64,000 bases of DNA from Saccharofermentans sp. (lineage in GTDB: Bacteria; Bacillota; Clostridia; Saccharofermentanales; Saccharofermentanaceae): positions 1 to 64,000 of the forward strand of contig JAIKYD010000057.1 of the NCBI GenBank assembly GCA_024683485.1, given 5' to 3'. Positions 18,111-27,740 of this stretch are shown here, one piece after another. A model generated the notes under the pieces. That model saw nothing but the letters and a program-made list of their open reading frames with translations, was not told where the DNA came from and searched no databases. Position 1 is the stretch's first letter, and the number at the start of each line of letters is the position of its first letter. The position numbers and the translations under genes are program-made.

Positions 18111-19574
18111 ATGGCGATAATAAAGACTACAGAAAAAGACAGGCTGGAATATGAATCCAGCGTTAATGAACTTAAAGAGTATTTCTCTTCTTTGGGTACC
18201 CGTAAGGGAAGACCTTTAACATATAATGTGCTGACTTACGGTTGTCAGCTAAACGAATCGGATTCCGAGAAGATCTCCGGAATGCTCGCTTCAATGGGGT
18301 TGACTGCTTCTGAGGGCGGAGAACTTGATGATGCCGATGTAATTGTGTTTAACACATGTTCTATAAGAGAAAATGCTGACAGGCACTTATTCGGAAATCT
18401 TGGTGTTTTCAAGACGTTGAAGAAAAATGACAGGGATGTGGTCATTGCAGTCTGCGGATGCATGATGAAAGTTCCGGAGAATGTTGCCAGGATCAAAAAA
18501 TCGTATCCGTATGTGGATCTGGTTTTCGATCCCCAGCAATTACACAGATTTCCCGTGCTCTTAAGAGACTCGATCAGGAATAAGAAACAACTTGTAAATA
18601 TCTCTGCTGATGACTATATTGCGGAAGACAGTTTTTTCCCAATCGACAGGAAAAGAAAGTTCAGGGCACTTGTGCCCATCATGTACGGATGCAATAACTT
18701 CTGCTCTTACTGCATCGTTCCCTATGCCAGAGGAAGAGAACGTTCCAGAAGTTTTGATGAGATAGTTAATGAACTTCAGGAACTGGCAGCCAGGGGCTAT
18801 AAGGAAGTCATGCTCCTGGGACAGAACGTTAACTCCTACAAGGGAGAAGACGGAAAGACATTTGCAGATATTCTTAAGGCAGCTTCTGAGTTCAGTGAGT
18901 TCTCGAGAGTAAGGTTCATGTCTTCGCATCCGAAGGATCTGTCTGACGAGGTCATAGAGATAATGGCGTCAAGACCAAATGTTGAGAAACACCTTCATCT
19001 TGCCATGCAGTCGGGATCCGATAAAGTGCTCAAGGATATGAACCGTCCTTATACAATAGCGAGATTCCTTGAGATTGCTGATACATTCAGAACCAGGGTT
19101 CAAGGCGGATCGCTTACGACGGATATCATCGTCGGTTTCCCGGGTGAGACGGAAGAGGACTTTGAAGAGACGCTTAAGGCCGTTGAAAGAGCACAGTTTG
19201 ATGCGGCATTTACGTTCCAGTATTCTGCCAGACCTGGTACCAAAGCGGCTGCTTTTAAGAACCAGATCCCTCAGGATGTCGTTACAGAACGTTTCGGGCG
19301 TCTAACTGAATACACTAACCGTTATGCTGAAGAGTCAAACAAAAGGCTTGTTGGAAAGACGCTTGAAGTTCTTATTGAGGGTATCAGCAAAGCAGGCGAT
19401 ATGACTTTCAGTGGCAGAACCATAACTAACCATCTGGTCAACTTTACGATCCCTGAGGAACTCGGGATCGAACCCGGACCGGATATGCTTGAAGGCAGGC
19501 TTTGTGAGGTCAGGATAGAACGTGCAAGACCATATTCCGTTGACGGCGAACTCGTCAGTCTGAAGGGGGAATAA
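18111..19574 (+). CDS. miaB: tRNA-2-methylthio-N6-dimethylallyladenosine synthase MiaB
   Basis: A radical-SAM methylthiotransferase that adds a 2-methylthio group to i6A37 of tRNAs, acting after MiaA, which is encoded at the end of this operon. Order: N-terminal UPF0004 domain with its cluster-binding Cys (YGCQLNESDSEK, CSIRENA, CGCM), then the radical-SAM CxxxCxxC in CNNFCSYCIVPYARG, and a C-terminal TRAM domain. The RGRERSR stretch is diagnostic of MiaB. At 487 residues it is slightly longer than E. coli MiaB because of an N-terminal extension of about 40 residues. mutS begins 3 bases after the stop. Confidence 0.95.
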   Translation: MAIIKTTEKDRLEYESSVNELKEYFSSLGTRKGRPLTYNVLTYGCQLNESDSEKISGMLASMGLTASEGGELDDADVIVFNTCSIRENADRHLFGNLGVFKTLKKNDRDVVIAVCGCMMKVPENVARIKKSYPYVDLVFDPQQLHRFPVLLRDSIRNKKQLVNISADDYIAEDSFFPIDRKRKFRALVPIMYGCNNFCSYCIVPYARGRERSRSFDEIVNELQELAARGYKEVMLLGQNVNSYKGEDGKTFADILKAASEFSEFSRVRFMSSHPKDLSDEVIEIMASRPNVEKHLHLAMQSGSDKVLKDMNRPYTIARFLEIADTFRTRVQGGSLTTDIIVGFPGETEEDFEETLKAVERAQFDAAFTFQYSARPGTKAAAFKNQIPQDVVTERFGRLTEYTNRYAEESNKRLVGKTLEVLIEGISKAGDMTFSGRTITNHLVNFTIPEELGIEPGPDMLEGRLCEVRIERARPYSVDGELVSLKGE

Positions 19575-19577
19575 ATC

Positions 19578-22307
19578 GTGGCCGATAACGGTTTTGATGA
19601 GAATAATGTTAAAGCTGCGGGCCAGTTCCCGATGAAACTGTCGGATCTGAAGCCTGATGAGCTTTCCCCGATGATGCAGCACTATGCCGAGATGAAGGCA
19701 AAATGTACTGACTCGTTCCTGTTCTACAGGCTGGGCGATTTTTATGAGATGTTTTTCGATGATGCGGTAAGGGGAGCAAAGATACTTGAACTTGCACTTA
19801 CCAGAAGAGACTGTGGTTCAGGCTACAGGGCACCTATGTGCGGTATTCCTTTCCATGCGTATTCAACCTATGCCAACAGGCTTGTACAGGCAGGGTATAA
19901 AGTTGCGATCTGTGAGCAGCTTGAGGATCCGTCTGTTGCCACAGGACTTGTAAAGCGCGGAATAATCAAGATCCTGACTCCCGGAACGATAACTGAATCC
20001 GGCGGACTTGAGGATAGGAAGAATAATTTCCTTATGAGCATTTACTGTGTCGGTTCCCAGTTCGGTGTTGCCTGCGCGGATATCTCAACTGGTGACTTTG
20101 AAGCCACACAGCTTACATTGACTGATAACGGTGAACATCTTATCAACCTCATCGGCAAGTATTCACCGTCAGAGATAATCTTTAATTCCAATTTCGAAGA
20201 TACGCCCGAGATCATGGCGATAAGGAACGGTACCGGTATCGCTCTTACACGCAGGAACGACAGGGATTTTGCGGAAAGCTTATTCAGGAACAGCGGCACT
20301 GCAGTTCAGGATGCAAAACTCTTTACCAATCCCGAACTGATGTACTGTGCATGTTCGGCTCTTTTGCTCTATGCTGAAGAGACCCAGACAGATAAGGTCA
20401 AGCACCTTGACGTTGTAAGATGCTACAAAATCTCGGATACGATGGAACTCGACATCGCCACGCGCAATGGTCTTGAACTTACATCTACAATAAGAACCAA
20501 GCAGAAGAAGGGATCTCTGCTTTGGGCTATAGACAGGACAAAGACTTCGATGGGCGCAAGGCTTCTCCGCAAATGGGTAGAAGAACCGTTGATTTCCGTC
20601 AAGGCTATCCACCGGAGGCTTGATGCAGTCGAAGAAGCTAAAGAACGGTATATGGCCCGTCAGCAGATCATCGAAGGTCTCTCGGGGCTCTACGATATCG
20701 AGCGGCTTGCCGGCAAAGTCTCACTCGGCACCTGTAATGCCAGGGATCTGCTGTCACTCCGCAATTCGCTCCGTAAGATCCCGTTTGTTAAAGATGGTCT
20801 TGAGGAATTCTCCAAAGGTCTGTTCAAAGAGATAAAAGTCTCGATGGATCCTCTGTCTGATGTTCTTGATGTGCTCGAGAAGGCTATCAGCGAAGATGCC
20901 CCTGTCACGGTTAAAGACGGTGATATTATCAAGCGCGGATATTCCGCTGAATGTGATGAACTTTACGATCTTGCGAAGAACGCTAAAGAATACATAATGC
21001 AGCTTGAGAACAACGAACGCGAGAGGACAGGGATAAAGACTCTTAAGATCGGTTACAACAAGGTTTTCGGATATTTCATAGACATTCCGAGAAGCCAGTC
21101 TGACAAGGTGCCTGAAGAATATGTAAGAAAGCAGACGCTGGTCAACAACGAACGTTATATTACTCCGCAGATAAAGGAACTTGAAGATAAGATAGTAAGT
21201 GCCTCATCGCGCCGCATAGCACTGGAGTATGAACTGTTCACCGGAGTCCGTGATCTTGTGGCATCAAGGTCACAGCAATTGTTTGATACGGCCAGGGCAA
21301 TCGCTCAGACTGATGTCATCACTTCACTTGCGGAACTTGCCGAGAATGAGAATTATGTTAAGCCAGTAATAGATGATTCCGAGATAATCGATATCAAGGG
21401 AGGAAGACATCCTGTTGTTGAGCAGATGATGATGTCATCGCATGAGACATTTGTTCCCAATGATATTTCCATGGATGAGGACAGGCGCCTTATGGTGCTT
21501 ACAGGTCCTAATATGGCCGGTAAATCAACGTTTATGAGACAGACAGCACTTATCGTCCTAATGGCACAGATAGGTTCTTTTGTCCCGGCTTCGAGCGCAA
21601 GGATCGGACTTGTTGATCACATTTTCACGAGGATCGGCGCATCGGACGATATCTCGACCGGACAGTCAACGTTCATGGTCGAGATGAAGGAAGTATCTTA
21701 TATCCTTAAGAATGCTACCCGCAGAAGCCTTCTTCTTCTCGATGAGGTCGGAAGAGGTACGAGTACCTATGACGGACTGTCGATCGCCTGGGCTGTAATC
21801 GAATATATCGTTGACCCGAATATTCTTTACGCAAGAACTATTTTCGCGACGCATTATCATGAACTCAATCAGCTCGAGCGTTTGAGCCGCGGTGTTTATA
21901 ACAATCATGTTGAGGTCAGGGAGGAAGGTGACAGCGTTACATTCCTTCACAAGATCTCAGAGGGCGGTTCTTCTGACAGTTACGGTATAGAAGTCGCAAG
22001 GCTCGCCGGACTTCCATCAGATGTTCTCAAGCGCTCGAAATCAATCCTTTCGGAACTTGAGAGAATTGGCAGATTCAAGGTAAAGGGCAACCGCGAGACT
22101 TTAGGCAACGATGAGGAACTCTCGACCGAGGTAATGCCAGGTCAGGAATCGTTCTTCAATCCTGACAATGTTGTTTACCGCAAAGAAGACAAGATCCGTC
22201 AGACTTTAAGGGAGCTTGATCCGACTAGATTAACCCCTATCGAAGCCATGAATATTCTCTATGAATTAAAGCAGAAGTGCTCGGAGGAAGACGTTGGGCA
22301 GGATTAA
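19578..22307 (+). CDS. mutS: DNA mismatch repair protein MutS
   Basis: The mismatch-recognition ATPase. The N-terminal domain has FYRLGDFYEMFFDDA with the mismatch-intercalating Phe-x-Glu motif. The ATPase has Walker A GPNMAGKSTF, the signature region and Walker B LLLDEVGRGTSTYDG, followed by the HTH and a C-terminal extension. The length (909) is slightly above the usual 850-880. It starts with GTG 3 bases after miaB and overlaps mutL by 14 bases, so translation of the two repair partners is coupled. Confidence 0.97.
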   Translation: MADNGFDENNVKAAGQFPMKLSDLKPDELSPMMQHYAEMKAKCTDSFLFYRLGDFYEMFFDDAVRGAKILELALTRRDCGSGYRAPMCGIPFHAYSTYANRLVQAGYKVAICEQLEDPSVATGLVKRGIIKILTPGTITESGGLEDRKNNFLMSIYCVGSQFGVACADISTGDFEATQLTLTDNGEHLINLIGKYSPSEIIFNSNFEDTPEIMAIRNGTGIALTRRNDRDFAESLFRNSGTAVQDAKLFTNPELMYCACSALLLYAEETQTDKVKHLDVVRCYKISDTMELDIATRNGLELTSTIRTKQKKGSLLWAIDRTKTSMGARLLRKWVEEPLISVKAIHRRLDAVEEAKERYMARQQIIEGLSGLYDIERLAGKVSLGTCNARDLLSLRNSLRKIPFVKDGLEEFSKGLFKEIKVSMDPLSDVLDVLEKAISEDAPVTVKDGDIIKRGYSAECDELYDLAKNAKEYIMQLENNERERTGIKTLKIGYNKVFGYFIDIPRSQSDKVPEEYVRKQTLVNNERYITPQIKELEDKIVSASSRRIALEYELFTGVRDLVASRSQQLFDTARAIAQTDVITSLAELAENENYVKPVIDDSEIIDIKGGRHPVVEQMMMSSHETFVPNDISMDEDRRLMVLTGPNMAGKSTFMRQTALIVLMAQIGSFVPASSARIGLVDHIFTRIGASDDISTGQSTFMVEMKEVSYILKNATRRSLLLLDEVGRGTSTYDGLSIAWAVIEYIVDPNILYARTIFATHYHELNQLERLSRGVYNNHVEVREEGDSVTFLHKISEGGSSDSYGIEVARLAGLPSDVLKRSKSILSELERIGRFKVKGNRETLGNDEELSTEVMPGQESFFNPDNVVYRKEDKIRQTLRELDPTRLTPIEAMNILYELKQKCSEEDVGQD

Positions 22308-24294
22308 TATCTTAGATACAAAGACCGCAAATGCCATTAAGGCCGGTGAAGTAATAGAACGGCCGGTTTCCGTTGTCAAAGAGCTATTTGACAATGCGGT
22401 TGACAGCGGTGCATCAAGGATAACTGTTGAATTTGCCGGCGGCGGGATCTCTCTGATCCGTGTCACCGATGACGGCTGCGGAATGGACAGGGAGGATGCC
22501 CAAAAGGCCTTCCTGATACATGCCACATCAAAACTTCATTCGATAGAAGATATCTATTCACTTTCCACGATGGGGTTCAGGGGAGAGGCGCTGGCTTCGA
22601 TCGCCGCGTGTTCGGACTGTTCTATAACGACAGGCATTAAGGGTGATAAGACAGGTACCAGAGTTGTTTATGAGGACGGTTCACTGAAAGGTGTTTATGA
22701 CTGTTCTTCCTGCTCGGGAACTACTGTTGAGGTAAGGAATTTGTTTAAGAATCTTCCTGCCAGATACAAATTTCTCAAGAAGGATTCCACAGAAGGTATG
22801 TATATTACGGGACTTATCGAGAAACTCGCAGTGATAGTTCCTGAGATATCTATAAAACTCATTAAGGACGGATCTGTGTTATTTACCACTCCCGGAAACG
22901 GTTCTTCTATTGATGCCGTTTACGCGGTTTATGGCAAAGAGACTGCCAAAGCACTGGTGCCGGTAAGTTTTAAGTATGAAGGCGGAAGGATAGAAGGCTT
23001 TACGGGACTTACTTCTTTTGTAAGAGGCAACAGGGGCCTTCAGGTTGTGTTCGTTAACGGAAGACTGATACACAGCAAGACTGTGTCGGCTGCAGTGGAT
23101 GAAGCATATAAGAATGCAGTAATGAAGAACAAATTCCCTGTATGTTTTCTTATGCTCTACTGCGAACCCGGAACCGTTGATGTCAATGTTCATCCGCAGA
23201 AGAGTGAAGTTAAGTTCAGCAATGACGGCGATATCTTCAGGCTTGTTTATCACGGTATAAAAGATGCACTTAACAAGAGCGGCGAAGCAGGAGCATTATT
23301 CAGTGGAATTGCTTCCAAAGAAGAGGAAGAGACTCCCGTTGGAGCGCAGCTCAGATATGATTTCTCGTCGTCTGCATCAAAGACAGCGGCTTCCGGTTCA
23401 GTTACGGATCCTGGTTCAGCTGCAAAAGCTTCATCCGGAACATCTGCATCTTATTCCACATCCCATAAACTGGGACAGCAGGGAGATCCTGCTGCTGCCA
23501 ACAGGCTGCTGAAGATACTGTCAGAGTTCAAGCCTGACATAGATGCAATAAAAGAAACGGCAGACGTGGCTCAGGATCAGAAAACAGGGAATGATCAGGC
23601 GGTTCCTTTTGCAGGTGAGTCTGATGCTGGAGTTCAGAACTCTGATGATGCGTCTGTTACTGCGCCCGCAATAATTGAAGATGTATCTGGGAACCGTGTC
23701 ATCACAGATATTGACAGACTTGCGGCTGCAAGTTTTGTGGGGATAATCTTCTCGACATACATAATCCTGCAAAATGAGGATATATGTTTTATAGTGGATC
23801 AGCACGCTGCCCACGAAAGAGTTTTGTATGAGGAATTCATGGTTAAGAAAAAACCGGGCGTTACGCCTGCTGTGGAACAGGTACTGACGCCGCAGATCCT
23901 CACTCTTTCATGGGAAGATTACGCTTTTGTTGAAGACAACATTGAACGGTTCAAAGACAATGGTTTTGAACTTGAACTCCTTGGTGACAGGCAGATCGCA
24001 GTCAGGACGGTTCCGCTCGGAAAAGCCGGAAAGCAATCTGAAGTGTTTGGGGCGATACTGACTGATCTTAAACGAGATGTTCCTTCTAAATCCGAGATAT
24101 GGTATCAGCTTATACAGACTACTGCCTGTAAAGCGGCTGTAAAGGCAGGCGACAGGCTTTCCGAGAAAGAGGCGATGAGTCTTGTGGAGAAACTCTCCAA
24201 ACTTGAAGATCCTTATCACTGCGCTCACGGAAGGCCGACTTTCTTTACTGTCTCCAAAAAAGATTATGAGAAAAACTTCAAGAGAATCGTCTGA
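22294..24294 (+). CDS. mutL: DNA mismatch repair protein MutL
   Basis: A GHKL ATPase and nicking endonuclease that acts after MutS. The ATP site has KELFDNAVDSGA (catalytic Glu and Mg-binding Asn kept), DDGCGM and GFRGEAL. The C-terminal domain carries the endonuclease metal motif DQHAAHERVLYEEF, as expected in bacteria without MutH. Residues of about 340-470 form a low-complexity Ser/Ala/Asp-rich linker. It starts at TTG with CGGAGGA as ribosome binding site inside the end of mutS, and its stop overlaps the miaA start by one base. Confidence 0.96.
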   Translation: MGRINILDTKTANAIKAGEVIERPVSVVKELFDNAVDSGASRITVEFAGGGISLIRVTDDGCGMDREDAQKAFLIHATSKLHSIEDIYSLSTMGFRGEALASIAACSDCSITTGIKGDKTGTRVVYEDGSLKGVYDCSSCSGTTVEVRNLFKNLPARYKFLKKDSTEGMYITGLIEKLAVIVPEISIKLIKDGSVLFTTPGNGSSIDAVYAVYGKETAKALVPVSFKYEGGRIEGFTGLTSFVRGNRGLQVVFVNGRLIHSKTVSAAVDEAYKNAVMKNKFPVCFLMLYCEPGTVDVNVHPQKSEVKFSNDGDIFRLVYHGIKDALNKSGEAGALFSGIASKEEEETPVGAQLRYDFSSSASKTAASGSVTDPGSAAKASSGTSASYSTSHKLGQQGDPAAANRLLKILSEFKPDIDAIKETADVAQDQKTGNDQAVPFAGESDAGVQNSDDASVTAPAIIEDVSGNRVITDIDRLAAASFVGIIFSTYIILQNEDICFIVDQHAAHERVLYEEFMVKKKPGVTPAVEQVLTPQILTLSWEDYAFVEDNIERFKDNGFELELLGDRQIAVRTVPLGKAGKQSEVFGAILTDLKRDVPSKSEIWYQLIQTTACKAAVKAGDRLSEKEAMSLVEKLSKLEDPYHCAHGRPTFFTVSKKDYEKNFKRIV

Positions 24295-25253
24295 TGGATA
24301 GATCATTTCCTGTTCTCGAGAAGTATTCATTTATTCCGGTCATTGCCGGGCCTACTGCAAGCGGTAAAAGCGCTCTTGCAATAGAAATATGCAGGGAAGC
24401 TGACGGGGAACTTGTCTGTGCCGATTCAATGCAGATATATAAAGGACTTGATATCGGTACTGCAAAGGACACCGAAGTAGATCTTGGCGGTATTCCTCAT
24501 TACATGACTGATCTTATCGCACCTGGGACAGATTTCTCTGTTTATGATTATGTAAGCACAGTGCTTCCTGTTATCAAAGATATTCTCGAACGTGGCAAGC
24601 TTCCTGTTGTCTGCGGAGGCACCGGTCAGTATATCTCCTCGCTGCTTTATGGTCTGGATTACGGAACAGGCGATGATGAAGCTGAACTCAGGGCAAGAAC
24701 TGAGCTGGAGGAAGAACTTAATAGATCAGGAATAGACGTCTTATATGCAAGACTAGTTGAGGAAGATCCTGAAGCTGCAAAACTTATTCATCCAAATAAC
24801 ACGAGAAGGGTTATCAGAGCACTTGCTGTTCATAAAGCTTTGGGAATCACTTTCAGCGAGAAGAACAGAAGATCAAAAGAGAAGGGACCCGAGTATCCAT
24901 TTAAGGTCTTCATGATCGACTGGGACAGGGCAGAACTATACAGCAGGATCAACAGAAGAGTCGGTATTATGATAGAGAATGGTCTGGTTGATGAAGCAAA
25001 AATGCTCATTGATTCCGGAGTCAGCAGATCTTCCACCTGTTGGCAGGCGATTGGATATAAGGAAATGCTCAAATATCTTAACGGGGAAGAGACTTTGGAA
25101 GATGCAGCCGACCGTATCAGGATCGGAACAAGACATTACGCCAAAAGGCAGCTTACCTGGCTCAGGAATATGGGCGATGATGTTACATGTCTTAAACCGG
25201 ATTCACCTGAGGTTAATGCAGCGATCGTACTTGAACAATGTAAAGGTAAATGA
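24294..25253 (+). CDS. miaA: tRNA dimethylallyltransferase MiaA
   Basis: Transfers a dimethylallyl group to N6 of A37 in tRNAs reading UNN codons, giving the substrate for MiaB at the head of the operon. It has the P-loop GPTASGKSALA, the substrate-binding ADSMQIYKGLDIGTAK, GGTGQY, and the conserved TCWQAIGYKE and TRHYAKRQLTWLRN stretches. The length of 319 is normal. It starts on the last base of the mutL stop codon and ends the operon. Confidence 0.96.
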   Translation: MDRSFPVLEKYSFIPVIAGPTASGKSALAIEICREADGELVCADSMQIYKGLDIGTAKDTEVDLGGIPHYMTDLIAPGTDFSVYDYVSTVLPVIKDILERGKLPVVCGGTGQYISSLLYGLDYGTGDDEAELRARTELEEELNRSGIDVLYARLVEEDPEAAKLIHPNNTRRVIRALAVHKALGITFSEKNRRSKEKGPEYPFKVFMIDWDRAELYSRINRRVGIMIENGLVDEAKMLIDSGVSRSSTCWQAIGYKEMLKYLNGEETLEDAADRIRIGTRHYAKRQLTWLRNMGDDVTCLKPDSPEVNAAIVLEQCKGK

Positions 25254-25354
25254 ACCAGGATATATCAATAATCAATTCCAAAAATAAACAAATAATTCGC
25301 TTGTTCAAGTTGAAAAGAGAAGAGAATCATTCCGAAACATAACCCGAGAGTAGG

Positions 25355-25555
25355 AAAATTGAGACTAATTTGAAGAGAAGCAACGAGATTTCCGTAATCT
25401 AAAAAGCAAACAAAAAGGATCCCGGCTCAGGGATCCTTATGCAAAAATGCATTGTTTTCAATGGTTTACGGTGTTTTATTCGTTTGTGTGAGTATAAAAG
25501 ATCAATCAAAAGGCTTTTAACTAATCAAGAAATTTTCAATACTAGTCTCAATTTT
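25355..25555. repeat. 13-base inverted repeat bracketing the lexA 3' region
   Basis: AAAATTGAGACTA at 25355-25367 and its exact complement TAGTCTCAATTTT at 25543-25555 bracket about 175 bases that contain the lexA terminator. The whole 25254-25639 gap (386 bases) otherwise holds no gene I can support. The arms could close a long RNA stem. A chance match cannot be excluded in AT-rich DNA. Confidence 0.4.
25401..25438 (-). terminator. Rho-independent terminator of lexA
   Basis: A perfect 9-base stem AAGGATCCC / GGGATCCTT with a 6-base loop (25415-25438). Read on the minus strand it is followed by TTTTTGTTTGCTTTTT. It lies about 200 bases beyond the lexA stop, leaving a long 3' untranslated region. 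Confidence 0.7.
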
Positions 25556-25639
25556 TGAGGAAAAGTTCAAAAATACTTGAAAAACTGCTCACAGCACCGA
25601 TAATTATATTAAAAACTATTGGCGCCAGGAAGGAGGTAG

Positions 25640-26296
25640 TTAATCAATTGAATATCGATGCAGACCGACTACCTTTCCAAGGATCCTGCAGCCTTCTTTA
25701 TTAAACGCGATCGGTGAATAGGCATCGTTCTCAGGGAAGAGATATGGTATGCCGTTCTTCTTTCCAAAACGTTTAACTGTGGCTTCCTCATCAATTAAAG
25801 CAGCAATAATGTCTCCTTCATCACAGGAGTCCTGTTTACGTACTATGATGATATCGCCGTCAAGGATATGAGCATTTATCATACTATTGCCCTTAACCTT
25901 GAGCATAAAGGCTTCGGAATCTCCGATAATCGATTTGCTGACAAGTAATGATTCACTGTAGTCTTCGTGAGCCAGGATCGGAATGCCGGCAGTTATCTTA
26001 CCTATTACGGGAATGCTACGGTAACCGGAAAGAGAAGTAACATTAGTTGAAGCAGGAGTGTCTTGCTCGATGTATTCCGTATCCTGTCTGATAACGATCG
26101 CCCTGCGTAATCCGGGTCTGTATTCGATCCGGCCCTGACTGTCCAATTGTTTGAGATAAGTATGTACTGAGGATGTCGACTTTAGTCCGACGCCGGCGCA
26201 AATATCTCGCACTGAAGGAGAAATCTGATTGTTGCTGATATAGTCGCAAATGTAGTTATATACGCGCTCGATAGTCTTCTTGTCGTTGCTTTGCAT
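25640..26296 (-). CDS. lexA: SOS-response repressor LexA
   Basis: The SOS repressor and self-cleaving protease. The start is ATG at complement 26296 (MQSNDKKT), seven bases after GGAGGA; the track start is six codons too early. The N-terminal winged helix has SVRDICAGVGLKSTSSVHTY. The cleavage site is the Ala-Gly in KITAGIP, the nucleophile Ser is in GNSMINAHI and the catalytic Lys is in EATVKRF. The length of 218 is normal. A near-consensus SOS box overlaps its -35 region, so it should regulate itself and possibly the divergent gene at 26398. Confidence 0.96.
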   Translation of the reverse strand: MQSNDKKTIERVYNYICDYISNNQISPSVRDICAGVGLKSTSSVHTYLKQLDSQGRIEYRPGLRRAIVIRQDTEYIEQDTPASTNVTSLSGYRSIPVIGKITAGIPILAHEDYSESLLVSKSIIGDSEAFMLKVKGNSMINAHILDGDIIIVRKQDSCDEGDIIAALIDEEATVKRFGKKNGIPYLFPENDAYSPIAFNKEGCRILGKVVGLHRYSID

Positions 26297-26326
26297 ATAA
26301 TATCCTCCAAACATATTTTCTATATT

Positions 26327-26364
26327 AGTTTAGCACTATTATCTGCAGTGTCAAACAATTGTTC
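26327..26364 (-). promoter_or_regulatory. lexA promoter with overlapping SOS box
   Basis: On the minus strand, GAACAATTGTTTG (complement 26352-26364) matches the Firmicute LexA box CGAACRNRYGTTYG in 12 of 14 positions. It overlaps TTGACA (complement 26349-26354), which is followed after 16 bases by TAAACT. The box lies 34 bases before the ATG of the divergent gene at 26398, so it may control both directions. Confidence 0.65.
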
Positions 26365-26397
26365 ATTTTTAATGATTTTCGAGAGGAGTAACACTTT

Positions 26398-27057
26398 ATG
26401 AAAAAAAATAAGAAAAAATTATTCGAATATAAACACAATTATGCCAATGAACATGATAACGCCTTAGATGATTCTATTGAGAATGTTGCTTCTTTCGATG
26501 AAGCCAGAGCAATAATCAAATCCAGACTCAGCAGACTTAATGCTGATCTGACTGAGCATACCGATACTGAGGACAAGCTTCTTAGTGAGATATGCAAAGC
26601 CTATGAGGACAAGAATGTTGATTTTATGGATATTTATGCCGGATATTATGCTCCATGCAATGTGTCTGATCCTGTTTATGTTCCGAAAGGACAGGGTGAT
26701 ATGAATGATGTAATGATAAGTTTTTCTGAAGGCTATAACGAGTTTATCACGTCTTTGGAGGAACAATATGTGGGTTGTCTGAGCAGAAGAAGACGTGCAA
26801 CGATCCTGCTTAGCAGAATGCTCTCGATCAAGCTTCCTTATTCAAGACTTATGTATCTGTATTACTATAAAAAGCAGGATCCTGAAGAGATAAGCGAGAG
26901 TCTCTATATCAGCAGAGCCACTTTCTTCAGACTGAAATCTGCAGCCATCACTGCTCTGACCAGTCTGTATTATTCTTCTGATGACGGAGATGATCATGGA
27001 GAGAATGAAGAGTCTGAAGAGCCTGATGAGCCCGAAAATGATGAACAGGGCGCATAA
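26398..27057 (+). CDS. Sigma-region-4-like DNA-binding protein
   Basis: A 219-residue protein I do not recognise as a named family. Residues 1-110 are charged and helical. Residues of about 125-195 (RRRRATILLSRML to YYKKQDPEEISESLYISRATFFRLKSAA) look like a sigma-70 region 4 / ArpU-RinA-type helix-turn-helix, in which ISESLYISRATFFR would be the HTH. The C-terminus is an acidic tail rich in Asp and Glu. A GAGAGGAG ribosome binding site precedes the ATG. It shares its upstream region and the SOS box with lexA, so damage-responsive expression is plausible. It could be a small transcription factor left from a phage. Confidence 0.55.
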   Translation: MKKNKKKLFEYKHNYANEHDNALDDSIENVASFDEARAIIKSRLSRLNADLTEHTDTEDKLLSEICKAYEDKNVDFMDIYAGYYAPCNVSDPVYVPKGQGDMNDVMISFSEGYNEFITSLEEQYVGCLSRRRRATILLSRMLSIKLPYSRLMYLYYYKKQDPEEISESLYISRATFFRLKSAAITALTSLYYSSDDGDDHGENEESEEPDEPENDEQGA

Positions 27058-27135
27058 AGACATTTAATTCTTCTGCCTAAACGGCAGGTTACTTTGACGG
27101 GTTGAATAATTAAAAGTGATTCATTAGTAAAACAA

Positions 27136-27144
27136 TGCTATAAT
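27136..27144 (+). promoter_or_regulatory. Extended -10 promoter element
   Basis: TGCTATAAT (TGN-TATAAT) lies 21 bases upstream of the ATG at 27166. No -35 element is found at normal spacing, which extended -10 promoters tolerate. Confidence 0.5.
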
Positions 27145-27165
27145 CGGCACAGAAAGGTGAAGATC

Positions 27166-27642
27166 ATGGCTATTGATACTGATGACAGAAACTCAGAGTC
27201 CCGGTCAGCTGTTGCTAAAAGCAATGCAATGCTTGACTTCTTAGGTTGCTCATACCGGGCGACTGTAAGACTCATTAAAGGTCTTCCGTCCAGGTTTGTT
27301 AACTTTATTAAGCGTAAGATCAAGGAATACCGCAACAGGCCCAAAAGGACTGATATCAGCCGTGTTTATGTTGTAGTCGGATATACGACGAAGAAACGTG
27401 TAGATGAGAAATTCAATGCGGAAAGACGGATGATGATAATCAGGAGAGGCCTGTTGCTGCTTATATTCATTCTTATTCTTTTTATTGCAGTTGACAGAGT
27501 TGCGGGGCTTATTAACTATGGCGAAATGGCCCAGATCTTCGGCATTGAATCCTGGGATGAAGTAGTGGAGAACGATCCGTTTGCCGACAGGAACAAACCG
27601 GGTCAGGGTACTGCTTATACAGAGCCTGAAGGAACAAACTGA
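27166..27642 (+). CDS. Single-pass membrane protein of unknown function
   Basis: I do not recognise a family. ATG at 27166 is favoured over the GTG at 27157 because AAAGGTGA is spaced for it (158 residues). The N-terminal 85 residues are basic and hydrophilic, with a strand-like VYVVVGYTTKKR. One strongly hydrophobic helix follows (about residues 90-112, LLLLIFILILFIAV), then a short outside tail rich in Gly, Pro and Glu. Preceding Arg residues (MMIIRRG) argue for the N-terminus inside. It has its own promoter and terminator, so it stands alone. Confidence 0.6.
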   Translation: MAIDTDDRNSESRSAVAKSNAMLDFLGCSYRATVRLIKGLPSRFVNFIKRKIKEYRNRPKRTDISRVYVVVGYTTKKRVDEKFNAERRMMIIRRGLLLLIFILILFIAVDRVAGLINYGEMAQIFGIESWDEVVENDPFADRNKPGQGTAYTEPEGTN

Positions 27643-27694
27643 TTTCCGGAAGAGTTGTTTTTCGGGTTTGATCAAAAAGATAGAGATAAATCTC

Positions 27695-27731
27695 AAAAAT
27701 GAAAGTTTGCAATATCAAACTTTCATTTTTT
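27695..27731 (+). terminator. Rho-independent terminator
   Basis: AAAAATGAAAGTTTG and CAAACTTTCATTTTT form a perfect 15-base stem with a 6-base loop. The 3' arm ends in six T. It closes the 27166 gene and isolates gdhA. Confidence 0.75.
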
Positions 27732-27740
27732 AATTGCCTA

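Noticed and set aside
22294-24294. MutL active-site loss because ELVEN is ELFDN
   Set aside because: The catalytic Glu and Mg-binding Asn are both kept; only the intervening Glu to Asp change differs, which is conservative.
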